Shown: one piece after another, positions 18,318 through 26,191 of the stretch
Layout of the letters: each line of letters begins with the position of its first letter
How positions within the stretch are numbered: position 1 is the stretch's first letter
Assembly: GCA_009469675.1 (NCBI GenBank)
Contig: SSSZ01000112.1
Location: forward strand, 1-64,000
DNA length: 64,000 nucleotides
Direction of reading: 5' to 3'
From: Azonexaceae bacterium
Lineage (GTDB): Bacteria > Pseudomonadota > Gammaproteobacteria > Burkholderiales > Rhodocyclaceae
Notes under the pieces: model-generated
Told to the model about the DNA's origin: nothing
What the model saw: the letters and a program-made list of their open reading frames with translations, nothing else
The model's database searches: none
Made by a program: the position numbers and the translations under genes

Positions 18318-19184
18318 GTGCGTATTACCAACCTGGAAATTCCGCGACACGTCTACGTGATCGGTGAAATAGGCATCAACCACAACGGCGATCTCGGCAT
18401 TGCCAAGCAACTCATCGACATGGCCAAGCGCTGCGGCTGCGATGCGGTGAAGTTCCAGAAGCGCACCCTTGACATTGTTTATACCCAGGAGTTGCTCGAC
18501 TCCCCCCGCGAAAGCCCCTGGGGCACCACCCAGCGGCAGCAAAAAGAGGGCCTGGAATTCGACGAGGCCGATTACGACCAGATCGATACCTATTGCAAAC
18601 AAGAGGGCCTGGAATGGTTCGCTTCGGCCTGGGATATCCCTAGCCAGAAATTTCTTCGGAAGTACAACCTGCCTTACAACAAAGTCGCTTCGGCCCTCGT
18701 CACCCACCCGGATTTTCTCGAGGCGGTAGCAGAGGAGAAACGCCCCACCTTCCTCTCTACCGGAATGTGCACCTATGACGAGATTGACCGGGCGGTGGCG
18801 ATTTTCAAGAAGCACGCTTGCGCCTTGACGTTGCTGCACACGGTTTCCGAATACCCTGCGCCGGAGGAAGTGCTCAATATCGCATGCATGCATGCACTGC
18901 GGGACCGCTATGGCCTCCCGGTGGGCTACAGCGGCCATGAGGCCTCGGTGTCGCCGAGCATCATTGCGGCCGCCCAGGGCGCTGTCGCCATCGAACGGCA
19001 TATCACACTCGACCGGGCTATGTACGGCAGCGATCAGTCCGCCTCCCTGGAAGAGGCCGGGTTGCGCGACATGGTCGCCATGATCCGCAAGATTCCGGTG
19101 GTCTTGGGCGACGGCGAGAAGCGCATTACGGCCAAGGAAGTTGGTGTTGCCGACAAGCTGCGCTACTGGAAACCGGCTCAGTGA
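18318..19184 (+). CDS. NeuB-family PEP-condensing synthase lacking the SAF domain
   Basis: 288 aa. NeuB enzymes condense phosphoenolpyruvate with an aldose to make nonulosonic (sialic-type) acids. Here the TIM-barrel signatures are clear: IGEIGINHNGDLGIAKQLID, CDAVKFQKR, PYNKVASA, LSTGMCTYDEI, LLHTVSEYPAPEEVLN, GYSGHEASVSPSI and IERHITLDRAMYGSDQSASL, which includes both metal-binding His residues. It ends soon after the barrel, so the C-terminal SAF/antifreeze-like domain of classical NeuB (about 340-350 aa) is missing. The GTG at 18318, with GGGGA upstream, was chosen over a TTG at 18306. Product unknown; sialic acid itself is not implied. Confidence 0.82.
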   Translation: MRITNLEIPRHVYVIGEIGINHNGDLGIAKQLIDMAKRCGCDAVKFQKRTLDIVYTQELLDSPRESPWGTTQRQQKEGLEFDEADYDQIDTYCKQEGLEWFASAWDIPSQKFLRKYNLPYNKVASALVTHPDFLEAVAEEKRPTFLSTGMCTYDEIDRAVAIFKKHACALTLLHTVSEYPAPEEVLNIACMHALRDRYGLPVGYSGHEASVSPSIIAAAQGAVAIERHITLDRAMYGSDQSASLEEAGLRDMVAMIRKIPVVLGDGEKRITAKEVGVADKLRYWKPAQ

Positions 19185-19193
19185 GGCGGTAGC

Positions 19194-19946
19194 GTGGCTG
19201 AGAAGCGTGTCGTCCTGGTCATCCAGGCGCGGATGGGATCGACCAGGTTGCCCGGTAAATCGATGATGGATTTGACCGGCGCTCCCCTGGTCGGGCGCAT
19301 TCTCGAGCGCGTCAAGCGCTGCCGGCGCATCGACGAGATTGTCCTGGCCATTCCCGATACGCCGACCGACGCGGTGCTCGGCGAGGTGGGTCGGCAATAC
19401 GGGGTGACGGTCTTTGCCGGCTCGGAAAACGACCTAGTGGAGCGTTACTACCAGGCGGTTCTGGCCGCCGGGGCGGATATCGTCGGCCGCCTGCCGGCCG
19501 ACAACGCCACGCCGGAGCCAGCCGAGATCGATCGCATCGCCGACCACCATCGCGGCCTTTCGCGGCCGGGATTTTCCTCCAACCTGACCCTGGTGGGGGA
19601 CAACGGCTATCCGGACGGTATCGGCGCCGAGATGTTCGATTTCTCCCTCTTGGCCGAGGCCCGGGAAAAACACACCGATCCGCGCCAACGGGAACACGTG
19701 CACCTCAACTTTTTCGATTACTCCACCCAGACCCCGGTGGACGCAGCCTGGTGCCCAATCAGCACTATTCCCTGCCCCCGCGAGTTCGCCCGGCCGGATC
19801 TGGTGCTCGACGTGAATACCGAAGCCCAGTACATCTTCATGCGCGCCTTGTACGAAGCGCTCTACCCCCGGAATCCGCAATTTCACATCACCGACATCAT
19901 CGCCTGGTACGACACCGTCTACCGGCCGTCCCACCCGAACACCTGA
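19194..19946 (+). CDS. SpsF-like cytidylyltransferase
   Basis: 250 aa. The N-terminal VIQARMGSTRLPGKSMMDLTG is the nucleotidyltransferase loop of the SpsF/CMP-sugar synthetase group, followed by IVLAIPDTPTD, the SENDLVERYYQA segment and the metal-binding VGRLPADNATPEP region. It probably activates an acidic sugar with CTP. GTG start, GAGGCGG ribosome-binding site, 9 bp after the NeuB-like gene, so the two very likely act in sequence: condensation and then CMP activation (with dephosphorylation in between). Some SpsF homologues have unproven substrates, so the nucleotide is an inference. Confidence 0.78.
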   Translation: MAEKRVVLVIQARMGSTRLPGKSMMDLTGAPLVGRILERVKRCRRIDEIVLAIPDTPTDAVLGEVGRQYGVTVFAGSENDLVERYYQAVLAAGADIVGRLPADNATPEPAEIDRIADHHRGLSRPGFSSNLTLVGDNGYPDGIGAEMFDFSLLAEAREKHTDPRQREHVHLNFFDYSTQTPVDAAWCPISTIPCPREFARPDLVLDVNTEAQYIFMRALYEALYPRNPQFHITDIIAWYDTVYRPSHPNT

Positions 19947-19954
19947 GCCGCGCC

Positions 19955-20314
19955 ATGGGCCAACCCCTGACCTACTGTTTCGACATCGACGGCACCCTCT
20001 GCACCAACACCGAGGGCGATTACGAAGCCGCCGAACCCTACCCCGACGTGGTGGCCGAGGTAAACCGGCTGTACGACGCCGGCCACACCATCATGCTGCT
20101 TACCGCCCGGGGCTCCACCACCGGTATCGACTGGCGCCCCACCACCGAGCGCCAGATGCGCGAGTGGGGCGTGCGCTACCATGTTCTCTTCCTCGGCAAG
20201 CCTTCCGCCGACGTCTACGTCGACGACAAGGCCATCAATGCCCTGACCTGGCGCCGCGACGGCTTTGCCAGCGAAGCCGAAACCCTCATTCTGGAAAGGA
20301 AATTCAGCGGATGA
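19955..20314 (+). CDS. Small HAD-family phosphatase (capsule/Kdo-8-phosphatase-like)
   Basis: 119 aa. The DxDGT catalytic loop is YCFDIDGTLC (nucleophile D10), motif II is MLLTARGS, and the C-terminal acidic motif is ADVYVDDKAIN. There is no cap domain, as in small capsule-biosynthesis and KdsC-type phosphatases. It sits between the cytidylyltransferase and the aminotransferase, so removal of phosphate from the NeuB-like product (a phosphorylated ketosugar acid) is a natural guess. The ATG at 19955 follows the upstream stop by a few bases, and the stop overlaps the next start (ATGA). Confidence 0.77.
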   Translation: MGQPLTYCFDIDGTLCTNTEGDYEAAEPYPDVVAEVNRLYDAGHTIMLLTARGSTTGIDWRPTTERQMREWGVRYHVLFLGKPSADVYVDDKAINALTWRRDGFASEAETLILERKFSG

Positions 20315-21297
20315 ACCCCTCTGGTCGCGTCGTCTATTTCAATGGGCAACTGGTGCCGGAAGCCGAAGCCCGCATCTCCATCTACGATTCGGCGCTGATG
20401 TTCGGCGACATGGTCTTCGAGATGACCCGTTCCTTCGGCAAGAAGCAGTTCAAGCTCAGGGAGCATATCGACCGCCTCTACGCCGGCATCAAGATTCTGC
20501 GCATTCCGGTGGCGATGACGCCGGAAGAGATGGAAAAGGCGGTGCAGGCAACCATCGAGGCCAACGATCACCTCTTCGCCGCCGATGACGAGCATCGCAT
20601 CATGATCGACGTCTCCCGGGGGCTCCTCGGCATCTACCAGGATGTGGTAGGCCTGCAAAAGGGCCCGAACGTCATCATCGCCGACTTTCCGCTGCGCTGG
20701 ACCGTCGCCGGCATGGGCAAGCTCTTCGATACCGGCATCAATGCCGTCATCACCTCCCAGCGCGCCATCCCAGCCAGCCTTCTCGATCCCAAGATCAAGA
20801 ACCGTAGCCGCATTCACTACCTGATGGCCAACATCGAGGCCTCGCAGATCGCCGGCGACAACAACTGGGCGCTGCTGCTCGACCCGGATGGCTTCATCGC
20901 CGAAGGGACAGGCGACAATTTCTTCATCGTCAAGAACGGCAAGGTCATCACCCCGGAAGGCCGCAACATCCTGCGCGGCATCTCGCGGGCCTACGTCATC
21001 GAGGAACTGTGCCCGCAGCTGGGCATTCCCGTTGTCGAGACCAATATCGACGCCTACGACGTGCAGACAGCGGACGAAGCCTTCATGACCGGCACGCCAT
21101 TCTGCATGCTGCCGGTCACCGGCCTTAACGGCAGTGCCATCGGCGACGGAAAGGTGGGCGGGGTTTTCGCCAAACTGCTCAAACAGTGGGGCGCCAACAC
21201 CGGGGTGGACATCGAGGGCCAGATCAAGGCCTGGGACGCCGTCCGCCAGGGCGGTGCCGCCGATGCCCCCACTCCCTATCGCTTCAAATCCAAATGA
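20311..21297 (+). CDS. PLP fold-type IV aminotransferase (BCAT / D-amino acid transaminase class)
   Basis: 328 aa. Class-IV signatures: YFNGQLVPEAEARISIYD then FGDMVFEMTRSF at the N-terminus; the PLP Lys is most likely K163 when aligned to D-alanine transaminase (K then 12 residues then EA); and EGTGDNFFIVKNGKVITP followed by ILRGISR. Family members transaminate branched-chain or D-amino acids; a sugar substrate would be unusual because sugar aminotransferases are generally fold-type I. Position inside a CMP-sugar block suggests either an amino-acid substituent on the glycan or a genuinely new sugar step. Overlaps the HAD gene by 4 bp. Confidence 0.8.
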   Translation: MNPSGRVVYFNGQLVPEAEARISIYDSALMFGDMVFEMTRSFGKKQFKLREHIDRLYAGIKILRIPVAMTPEEMEKAVQATIEANDHLFAADDEHRIMIDVSRGLLGIYQDVVGLQKGPNVIIADFPLRWTVAGMGKLFDTGINAVITSQRAIPASLLDPKIKNRSRIHYLMANIEASQIAGDNNWALLLDPDGFIAEGTGDNFFIVKNGKVITPEGRNILRGISRAYVIEELCPQLGIPVVETNIDAYDVQTADEAFMTGTPFCMLPVTGLNGSAIGDGKVGGVFAKLLKQWGANTGVDIEGQIKAWDAVRQGGAADAPTPYRFKSK

Positions 21298-22127
21298 GCC
21301 ATCCCGTCGGAATCATGCAGGGGCGCCTCTTGCCCCCCTTCGAAGGCCGTTTCCAGACCTTTCCTGCGGCGGCGTGGCGCGACGAATTCCACGGCGCCAG
21401 TGCGGCTGGCCTAGCCAGCATCGAATGGATCTACGAAGTGCCCCACGAAGCCGACAACCCGCTTGGCAGCGACGAGGGGTTGGCCGAAATGCGTTCCCTG
21501 ATGGCGCAAACCGGCGTCCAGATTCGCTCCATCTGCGCCGACTACTACATGCAATCCCCTCTGGTGCGAGACGGCCAAGCCCAGCAGGCCAGGGTCGATC
21601 ACCTCAAATGGTTGCTCGGCCAGGCGGCGGCACTGCAACTCTGGTACGTCATTCTGCCCTTCGTCGATGCCTCATCGCTGAAGACCGCCGCCGACACGGC
21701 GGCGCTTCGGGCGATCCTGGCCGAAGTCCTGCCCCTGGCGCAAAACCTCGGAGTCGAGATCCATCTCGAGACCGATCTGCCCCCCCAGGAATTTGCCCGG
21801 CTGCTGCAGGAAATCGGCCATCCTTTCCTGAAGGCCAACTACGACATCGGCAACAGCGCCTCCCTGGGGTTCGATCCGGAGGAAGAGTTGACACTGCTCA
21901 GGCCCTGGCTGGGCAGCGTCCACGTCAAGGACCGCGTCCTGAAGGGCGCCACCGTGGCGCTGGGCACCGGCAATGCCGATTTTCCCACCTGCTTCCGGCT
22001 CATCAAGGCTGCCGGCTACGCCCGCCCCTTCATTCTGCAGGCGGCACGCGGTCAGGATGGCGACGAGGTGACCTGGGCCGGCCACAACCGCGAATTCGTC
22101 GAGCGGCAACTGGCCGCGCTGGCATGA
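21294..22127 (+). CDS. TIM-barrel sugar isomerase/epimerase (xylose-isomerase-like)
   Basis: 277 aa, AP-endonuclease-2 / sugar phosphate isomerase fold. Visible segments: VGIMQGRLLPPFEGRFQTFP at the N-terminus, IRSICADYYM, VEIHLETDLPPQEFARLL with a likely metal-binding Glu, FLKANYDIGNSASLGFD and VHVKDRV, where the Asp/His metal ligands of this fold normally lie. Expected to isomerise or epimerise a ketose/aldose, or to dehydrate a sugar. Coupled on both sides by ATGA overlaps. The substrate is unknown. Confidence 0.75.
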   Translation: MSHPVGIMQGRLLPPFEGRFQTFPAAAWRDEFHGASAAGLASIEWIYEVPHEADNPLGSDEGLAEMRSLMAQTGVQIRSICADYYMQSPLVRDGQAQQARVDHLKWLLGQAAALQLWYVILPFVDASSLKTAADTAALRAILAEVLPLAQNLGVEIHLETDLPPQEFARLLQEIGHPFLKANYDIGNSASLGFDPEEELTLLRPWLGSVHVKDRVLKGATVALGTGNADFPTCFRLIKAAGYARPFILQAARGQDGDEVTWAGHNREFVERQLAALA

Positions 22128-22906
22128 ACCTGGGCCTTGCCGACCAGGTGGTACTGGTTTCCGGCGCCAGTCGGGGCATCGGCTTCGCCATTGCCGCAGC
22201 CTTCGCGGCCGAAGGCTGTAAGGTCGCCATCGTGGCCCGCAACGGGGTTGTCCTGACGGCGGCCGCCGAGCGGCTCACCGCCACTGCCGGTGCCGGACGA
22301 ATCCTGGCCATCGTCGCCGACATGGGGAACGAAGCCGAGGTGGCGGCAGCCGTGGCCCGTGCCGAGGCCGAACTCGGCCCCATTCGTGCCGCCGTGGCCA
22401 ATGCCGGCAGCGGCGCCGCCCGGACGGGCGTCGATTTGGGCCGGGCCGACTGGCAATCCGCTTTCGACGCCAATTTCTATCCGGCTACCCTGCTGGCGAG
22501 TGCCCTCTTGCCGAGAATGGCTGCCCGCCGCCTGGGCAGCCTGACATTCGTTTCTTCCATCGCCGGTAGCGAGGCTATTCGCGCCCCGATTCCCTATGCC
22601 GCGGCCAAGGCGGCCCTCAACATGGCGGTCAAGGCTTATGCTCAGCAAGTGGGCTCCGCCAACGTACGGGTTAACGCCGTGGCGCCGGGCAATGTCTTCT
22701 TTCCGGGGGGCTCCTGGGCCCGGAAGTTCGAGGATGCCGGAAAGAAAGCCTTGTTTGCCGAGTACATCGAGCGCGAAGTGGCTCTGCGTCGCTTCGCTAC
22801 GCCCCGGGAGATCGCCGACGTCGTGGTCTTCCTGGCCTCCACCCGGGCCAGCTTCGTCAGCGGCGCCATTGTGGCGGCTGACGGCGGTCAGCTACGCTCC
22901 GTTTAA
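22124..22906 (+). CDS. Short-chain dehydrogenase/reductase
   Basis: 260-aa classical SDR. NAD(P) loop VSGASRGIGFAIA (about 13-25), NAG motif (VANAGSG), catalytic Ser in FVSSIAG, YxxxK in YAAAKAALN, and the C-terminal RRFATPREIADVVVFLAS with ADGGQLRSV. Adjacent to the TIM-barrel isomerase and therefore probably oxidises or reduces a hydroxyl or keto group of the same sugar. The start ATG overlaps the previous stop (ATGA). Direction of reaction and cofactor preference cannot be told. Confidence 0.8.
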   Translation: MNLGLADQVVLVSGASRGIGFAIAAAFAAEGCKVAIVARNGVVLTAAAERLTATAGAGRILAIVADMGNEAEVAAAVARAEAELGPIRAAVANAGSGAARTGVDLGRADWQSAFDANFYPATLLASALLPRMAARRLGSLTFVSSIAGSEAIRAPIPYAAAKAALNMAVKAYAQQVGSANVRVNAVAPGNVFFPGGSWARKFEDAGKKALFAEYIEREVALRRFATPREIADVVVFLASTRASFVSGAIVAADGGQLRSV

Positions 22907-22914
22907 GGGCGCCT

Positions 22915-23781
22915 ATGACAACGGTTTGTTATCTGTGCGGTAGTGGCGAGCGTCGTCGTCGGGATGGCAAGGTACGGGATGCACCGGAGCTGCCGATCTG
23001 GGAATGCCTGGATTGCGGCTTGGTCTATCTGGGCCAAGCGGCCCAGCGCAGCAGCGATTTTTATGCCGATTCGGGCATGCATGGCGATACTGCCCCGGAT
23101 GCCCGGGCTTGGCTGCGCGAGGGCGAGCGGGACGATTGGCGGCGGGCACAATTCCTGGCCGCCAAAATGATCGGTCGCCGGGTGCTTGATTTCGGCTGCG
23201 GGGCCGGCGGATTCCTGGCTCACGCCAGAGTCGGGGCGGCAAGCGTCACCGGTATCGAACCCGAGCGTCGTCTGGTCGGGCACTTCCAGTCCCTTGGCCT
23301 TGAGGTGGTCGGTGGTCTCGATGATCTTGAGCCGGACCGTCGTTTCGATCTCATCACGGCTTTTCATGTCGTCGAGCATTTGCCGGACCCCCGGAAAACG
23401 CTGCGGGAATTGTCTGGGCGGCTGGTCGACGGCCGTTCCGAGCTGGTCGTCGAGGTGCCGGCCGCCAGCGATGCGCTGCTGACGCTCTACGGCAGCCGGG
23501 CCTTCGCCGAATTCACCTACTGGAGTTGCCATCTTTATCTTTTTACTGCCGCGACCCTGCGCCGGCTTGGGGAAGAGGCGGGACTGCGGGTTAACTTTAT
23601 CCGCCAGGTCCAGCGCTACCCTCTTTCCAATCATTTGCACTGGCTCGCCGCTGGCGGTCCGGGCGGACACCAGGCCTGGGGCTTTCTCGATACCCCGGAA
23701 TTGGAGCGGGCCTACGAGGCATCTTTGGCTTCTCTGGGTCTTTGCGATACCCTCATTGCTGGTTTTTCCTTGCCTGAATAG
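22915..23781 (+). CDS. SAM-dependent methyltransferase with N-terminal zinc-ribbon
   Basis: 288 aa. The N-terminus carries a CxxC pair (VCYLCGSG) and a second pair (ECLDCGLVY) that look like a zinc ribbon as in sugar C-methyltransferases. It is followed by a class-I methyltransferase domain: VLDFGCGAGGFLAHA (motif I, about 89-103), TGIEPE, DLITAFHVVEHLPDP (motif IV region) and LVVEVPAASD. The combination suggests methylation of a nucleotide- or lipid-linked sugar. It lies 8 bp after the SDR gene. Confidence 0.8.
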   Translation: MTTVCYLCGSGERRRRDGKVRDAPELPIWECLDCGLVYLGQAAQRSSDFYADSGMHGDTAPDARAWLREGERDDWRRAQFLAAKMIGRRVLDFGCGAGGFLAHARVGAASVTGIEPERRLVGHFQSLGLEVVGGLDDLEPDRRFDLITAFHVVEHLPDPRKTLRELSGRLVDGRSELVVEVPAASDALLTLYGSRAFAEFTYWSCHLYLFTAATLRRLGEEAGLRVNFIRQVQRYPLSNHLHWLAAGGPGGHQAWGFLDTPELERAYEASLASLGLCDTLIAGFSLPE

Positions 23782-23793
23782 CGAATCCACCCC

Positions 23794-24426
23794 ATGCCAT
23801 CCGACACCCTGAACCCCGCCGAACGTACCCGCGCCCTCTTCCAGGAAGCCCTGGAAGTCAAGAAGGCGCTGCTTGAAGGCGACCACATCGCCCATTTGGT
23901 GCGCATGTCCGAAGTGATTGCCGACGCCATCGCCGCTGGCGGCAAGCTATTGTTTTGCGGCAACGGCGGCTCGGCGGCAGATGCCCAGCATCTGGCGGCG
24001 GAATTGCTGGTGCGCCTGCGGCCCCAGGTCAATCGTGACGGCATCCCGGCCCTGGCCTTGGCCATGGAGTCCTCCACCATGACAGCCTGCGGCAACGATT
24101 ACAGCTTTGACGCGCTGTACGAACGCATGGTCAATACCCTGGGCAATCGGGGCGACGTGCTGCTCGGCATCACCACTTCGGGTAAGTCGCCCAATGTCAT
24201 CCGCGCCCTGAGGGCGGCCAAGGCCCGGGGGATGCATGCCATGGCCTTCCTCGGCTGCGGTGGCGGGCCGGCCCTGGCCGATTGCGACTTTGCCTTCGTC
24301 GCCCCGAGTTCTGTCACCGGCCGCATCCAGGAGGCCCATATCACGGCTGGTCATGCCTTGATGGAGTTGATCGAGGATCGCCTTCTCCTCCTCGGGCACG
24401 TCAAACCGCTGGAGCAGGCGAAGTGA
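23794..24426 (+). CDS. gmhA: Phosphoheptose isomerase (SIS domain)
   Basis: 210 aa. GmhA converts sedoheptulose 7-phosphate to D-glycero-D-manno-heptose 7-phosphate for LPS heptose. The hallmark CGNGGSAADAQHLAAEL (about 54-70) and TTSGKSPNVIRAL are intact, as is the metal-site segment RIQEAHITAGHALMEL. It is canonical, so it may simply feed heptose to the GT9 enzymes. Its place between a methyltransferase and an SDR also allows a dedicated role in the neighbouring sugar pathway. An unlinked second gmhA would favour the latter. Confidence 0.85.
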   Translation: MPSDTLNPAERTRALFQEALEVKKALLEGDHIAHLVRMSEVIADAIAAGGKLLFCGNGGSAADAQHLAAELLVRLRPQVNRDGIPALALAMESSTMTACGNDYSFDALYERMVNTLGNRGDVLLGITTSGKSPNVIRALRAAKARGMHAMAFLGCGGGPALADCDFAFVAPSSVTGRIQEAHITAGHALMELIEDRLLLLGHVKPLEQAK

Positions 24427-25271
24427 GCGGTGACAAACCCTTTTCGGTGCGCGACGCCTTCACTCTCGATGGGCGAGTGGCGGTGATTACCGGCGGTGCC
24501 GGGTTGTTGGGGGTGCGGCACGCCGAAACGATAGCCGAACTGGGAGGCATTCCCTGGCTGGTGGATATCGATGCGGCCCGGGCCGAGGCCGCTGCCGCCG
24601 GGGTGAGCCAAGCCTATGGCGGCGAGGCGGTGGGAGTCGCCGCCGACATCACCTCGCCGGAAGCGGTGGCTCGGTTGGGTGAGGACATCGTCGCCCGCCA
24701 CGGCCGGGTGGACATACTTATCAATAACGCCGCCAACAATCCCAAGGTGGAGGCCGGCACCAGCAGCAAGCATTGGTCGCGCTTCGAGAATTTTCCGTTG
24801 GAAGTGTGGGACCAGGATATCGCTGTCGGCCTGACCGGCGCCTTCCTCTGCAGCCAGGTTTTCGGCAGCCGCATGGCGGCGGCCGGTGGCGGCGTCATCC
24901 TTAACATTGCCTCCGATCTCGGGCTGATCGCCCCGGATCAGCGTATTTACCGCAATCCCGGCGAAACCGTGGATACCCAGAGCGTCAAGCCGGTGACCTA
25001 TTCCGTGGTCAAGGCGGGACTCATCGGCCTGACCCGCTACCTCGCCACCTATTGGCCCCACGCCGGCGTGCGCGCCAACACCCTGGCCCCGGGTGGAGTT
25101 TTTGCCGGTCAGGGGGAGGATTTCGTGCAGCGCCTGACCAACCTGATTCCCCTGGGCCGCATGGCCCACAAGGACGAATACAAGGCGGCGGTTGGCTTTC
25201 TGGTTTCCGACGCATCGAGCTACATGAACGGCGCCATTCTCTCCATGGACGGCGGCCGCACCGTTTGGTGA
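24423..25271 (+). CDS. Short-chain dehydrogenase/reductase
   Basis: 282 aa from a GTG overlapping the gmhA stop. NAD loop VITGGAGLLGVRHAE (about 20-34), ILINNAANNPKV, catalytic Ser in LNIASDLG, YSVVK as the YxxxK motif and RMAHKDEYKAAVGFLVSDASSYMNG. Sequence tone differs from the other SDR in the cluster (insertions around LIAPDQRIYRNPGETVDTQSVKP), so they are not a simple tandem duplicate. Members with this insertion are common in nonulosonate and polysaccharide clusters. Probably modifies the same activated sugar. Confidence 0.8.
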   Translation: MSGDKPFSVRDAFTLDGRVAVITGGAGLLGVRHAETIAELGGIPWLVDIDAARAEAAAAGVSQAYGGEAVGVAADITSPEAVARLGEDIVARHGRVDILINNAANNPKVEAGTSSKHWSRFENFPLEVWDQDIAVGLTGAFLCSQVFGSRMAAAGGGVILNIASDLGLIAPDQRIYRNPGETVDTQSVKPVTYSVVKAGLIGLTRYLATYWPHAGVRANTLAPGGVFAGQGEDFVQRLTNLIPLGRMAHKDEYKAAVGFLVSDASSYMNGAILSMDGGRTVW

Positions 25272-26191
25272 CCGGGGCGATGGCGAAGGTGTCGGCCCTC
25301 AAGCGGCTCAAGGAACGTATCCGGCCGCGCTGGCTCAAAGTGGTGCGCAAATGGGCGTCGTCCCGTCTGCGTCTACGGCGGCTGTCGCGGGCCTATGGAC
25401 TCCAACCCCTGTCTGGAAATCCCTGGGGGGCAAAGCGCAAGAGCGACACCTTGTTTGTTCTCGGCAGCGGGGCCTCCATCCATGATTTGAACGAAACAGA
25501 ATGGGCAGCCATTGCCGCTGCCGATTCCGTCGGATTCAACAACTGGAGCCTGCATCCCTTTATCCCCACCTTTTTTGTCACAGAGCCGGGGAAGGATCTG
25601 GCTGAACTGGCCCTGGAATACCGCAATCTGGAACGGCGGGGGTATGGCGTGGCGAAGGTTCCTATCCTTCTCAAGGACGTCGAGAAATACCGCTACGATG
25701 AGGTGCGGCAGGTGCTGGAAGCCATGCCCGAGAGGCTGCTCCCCCAGGTGATCCTGTCTTGGGACTGGGAAATTCATGACCAGCGTCTCGGGCATTTTCG
25801 TCGTTATTTGCGCTACCTCGATCGCAGCGGTCTTTTGCTTTCGGATGCTACCCCGGTGCTGCGCAAGCGCGCCTCGGTTTTTTACCTCTTGATGTTGGCG
25901 CTGCGTGCCGGATATAGACAGGTTGTCCTTTGCGGCATTGATCTCAACAATGCGGACTATTTCTTCGAAAGAGACCGTGCGGTATTGGCGCAAGAGGGTT
26001 ACTGGCTTCCTGCTTTGAAACCGGCGGACACAACCCACAAAACCAACGATCCGGAATTTGGTGCCATCACCATCGCCGCCGCCATCCAAGCGCTACGGGA
26101 CGAGGTTCTTGTCCGACGAGGGCTTCAGATAGCAGTAGCCTTCAAATCGTCGGGTCTGTATCCCGCCCTTCCGGCGTATTTTGATCGATGA
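25268..26191 (+). CDS. Putative glycan-modifying Rossmann protein (DUF115/GT42-like)
   Basis: 307 aa from GTG 25268 (GTGA junction); an ATG at 25280 is an alternative. A very basic N-terminus (KRLKERIRPRWLK, RKWASSRLRLRRL) is followed by LFVLGSGASIHDLNETEWAAI then ADSVGFNNWSLHPFIPTFFVTEPGK, reminiscent of the GNGPSL and fixed-frame motifs of DUF115 motility accessory factors and GT42 sialyltransferases. Later blocks are VFYLLMLALRAGYRQVVLCGIDLNN and a C-terminal Thr-His-Lys-Thr. It may transfer the CMP-activated sugar made by the preceding genes. Assignment rests on remote similarity only. Confidence 0.6.
   Translation: MTGAMAKVSALKRLKERIRPRWLKVVRKWASSRLRLRRLSRAYGLQPLSGNPWGAKRKSDTLFVLGSGASIHDLNETEWAAIAAADSVGFNNWSLHPFIPTFFVTEPGKDLAELALEYRNLERRGYGVAKVPILLKDVEKYRYDEVRQVLEAMPERLLPQVILSWDWEIHDQRLGHFRRYLRYLDRSGLLLSDATPVLRKRASVFYLLMLALRAGYRQVVLCGIDLNNADYFFERDRAVLAQEGYWLPALKPADTTHKTNDPEFGAITIAAAIQALRDEVLVRRGLQIAVAFKSSGLYPALPAYFDR

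Noticed and set aside
18318-19946. Naming the pair neuB-neuA for sialic acid synthesis
   Set aside because: No NeuC-type epimerase, the synthase lacks the SAF domain and the cytidylyltransferase is SpsF-like, so sialic acid is not supported.
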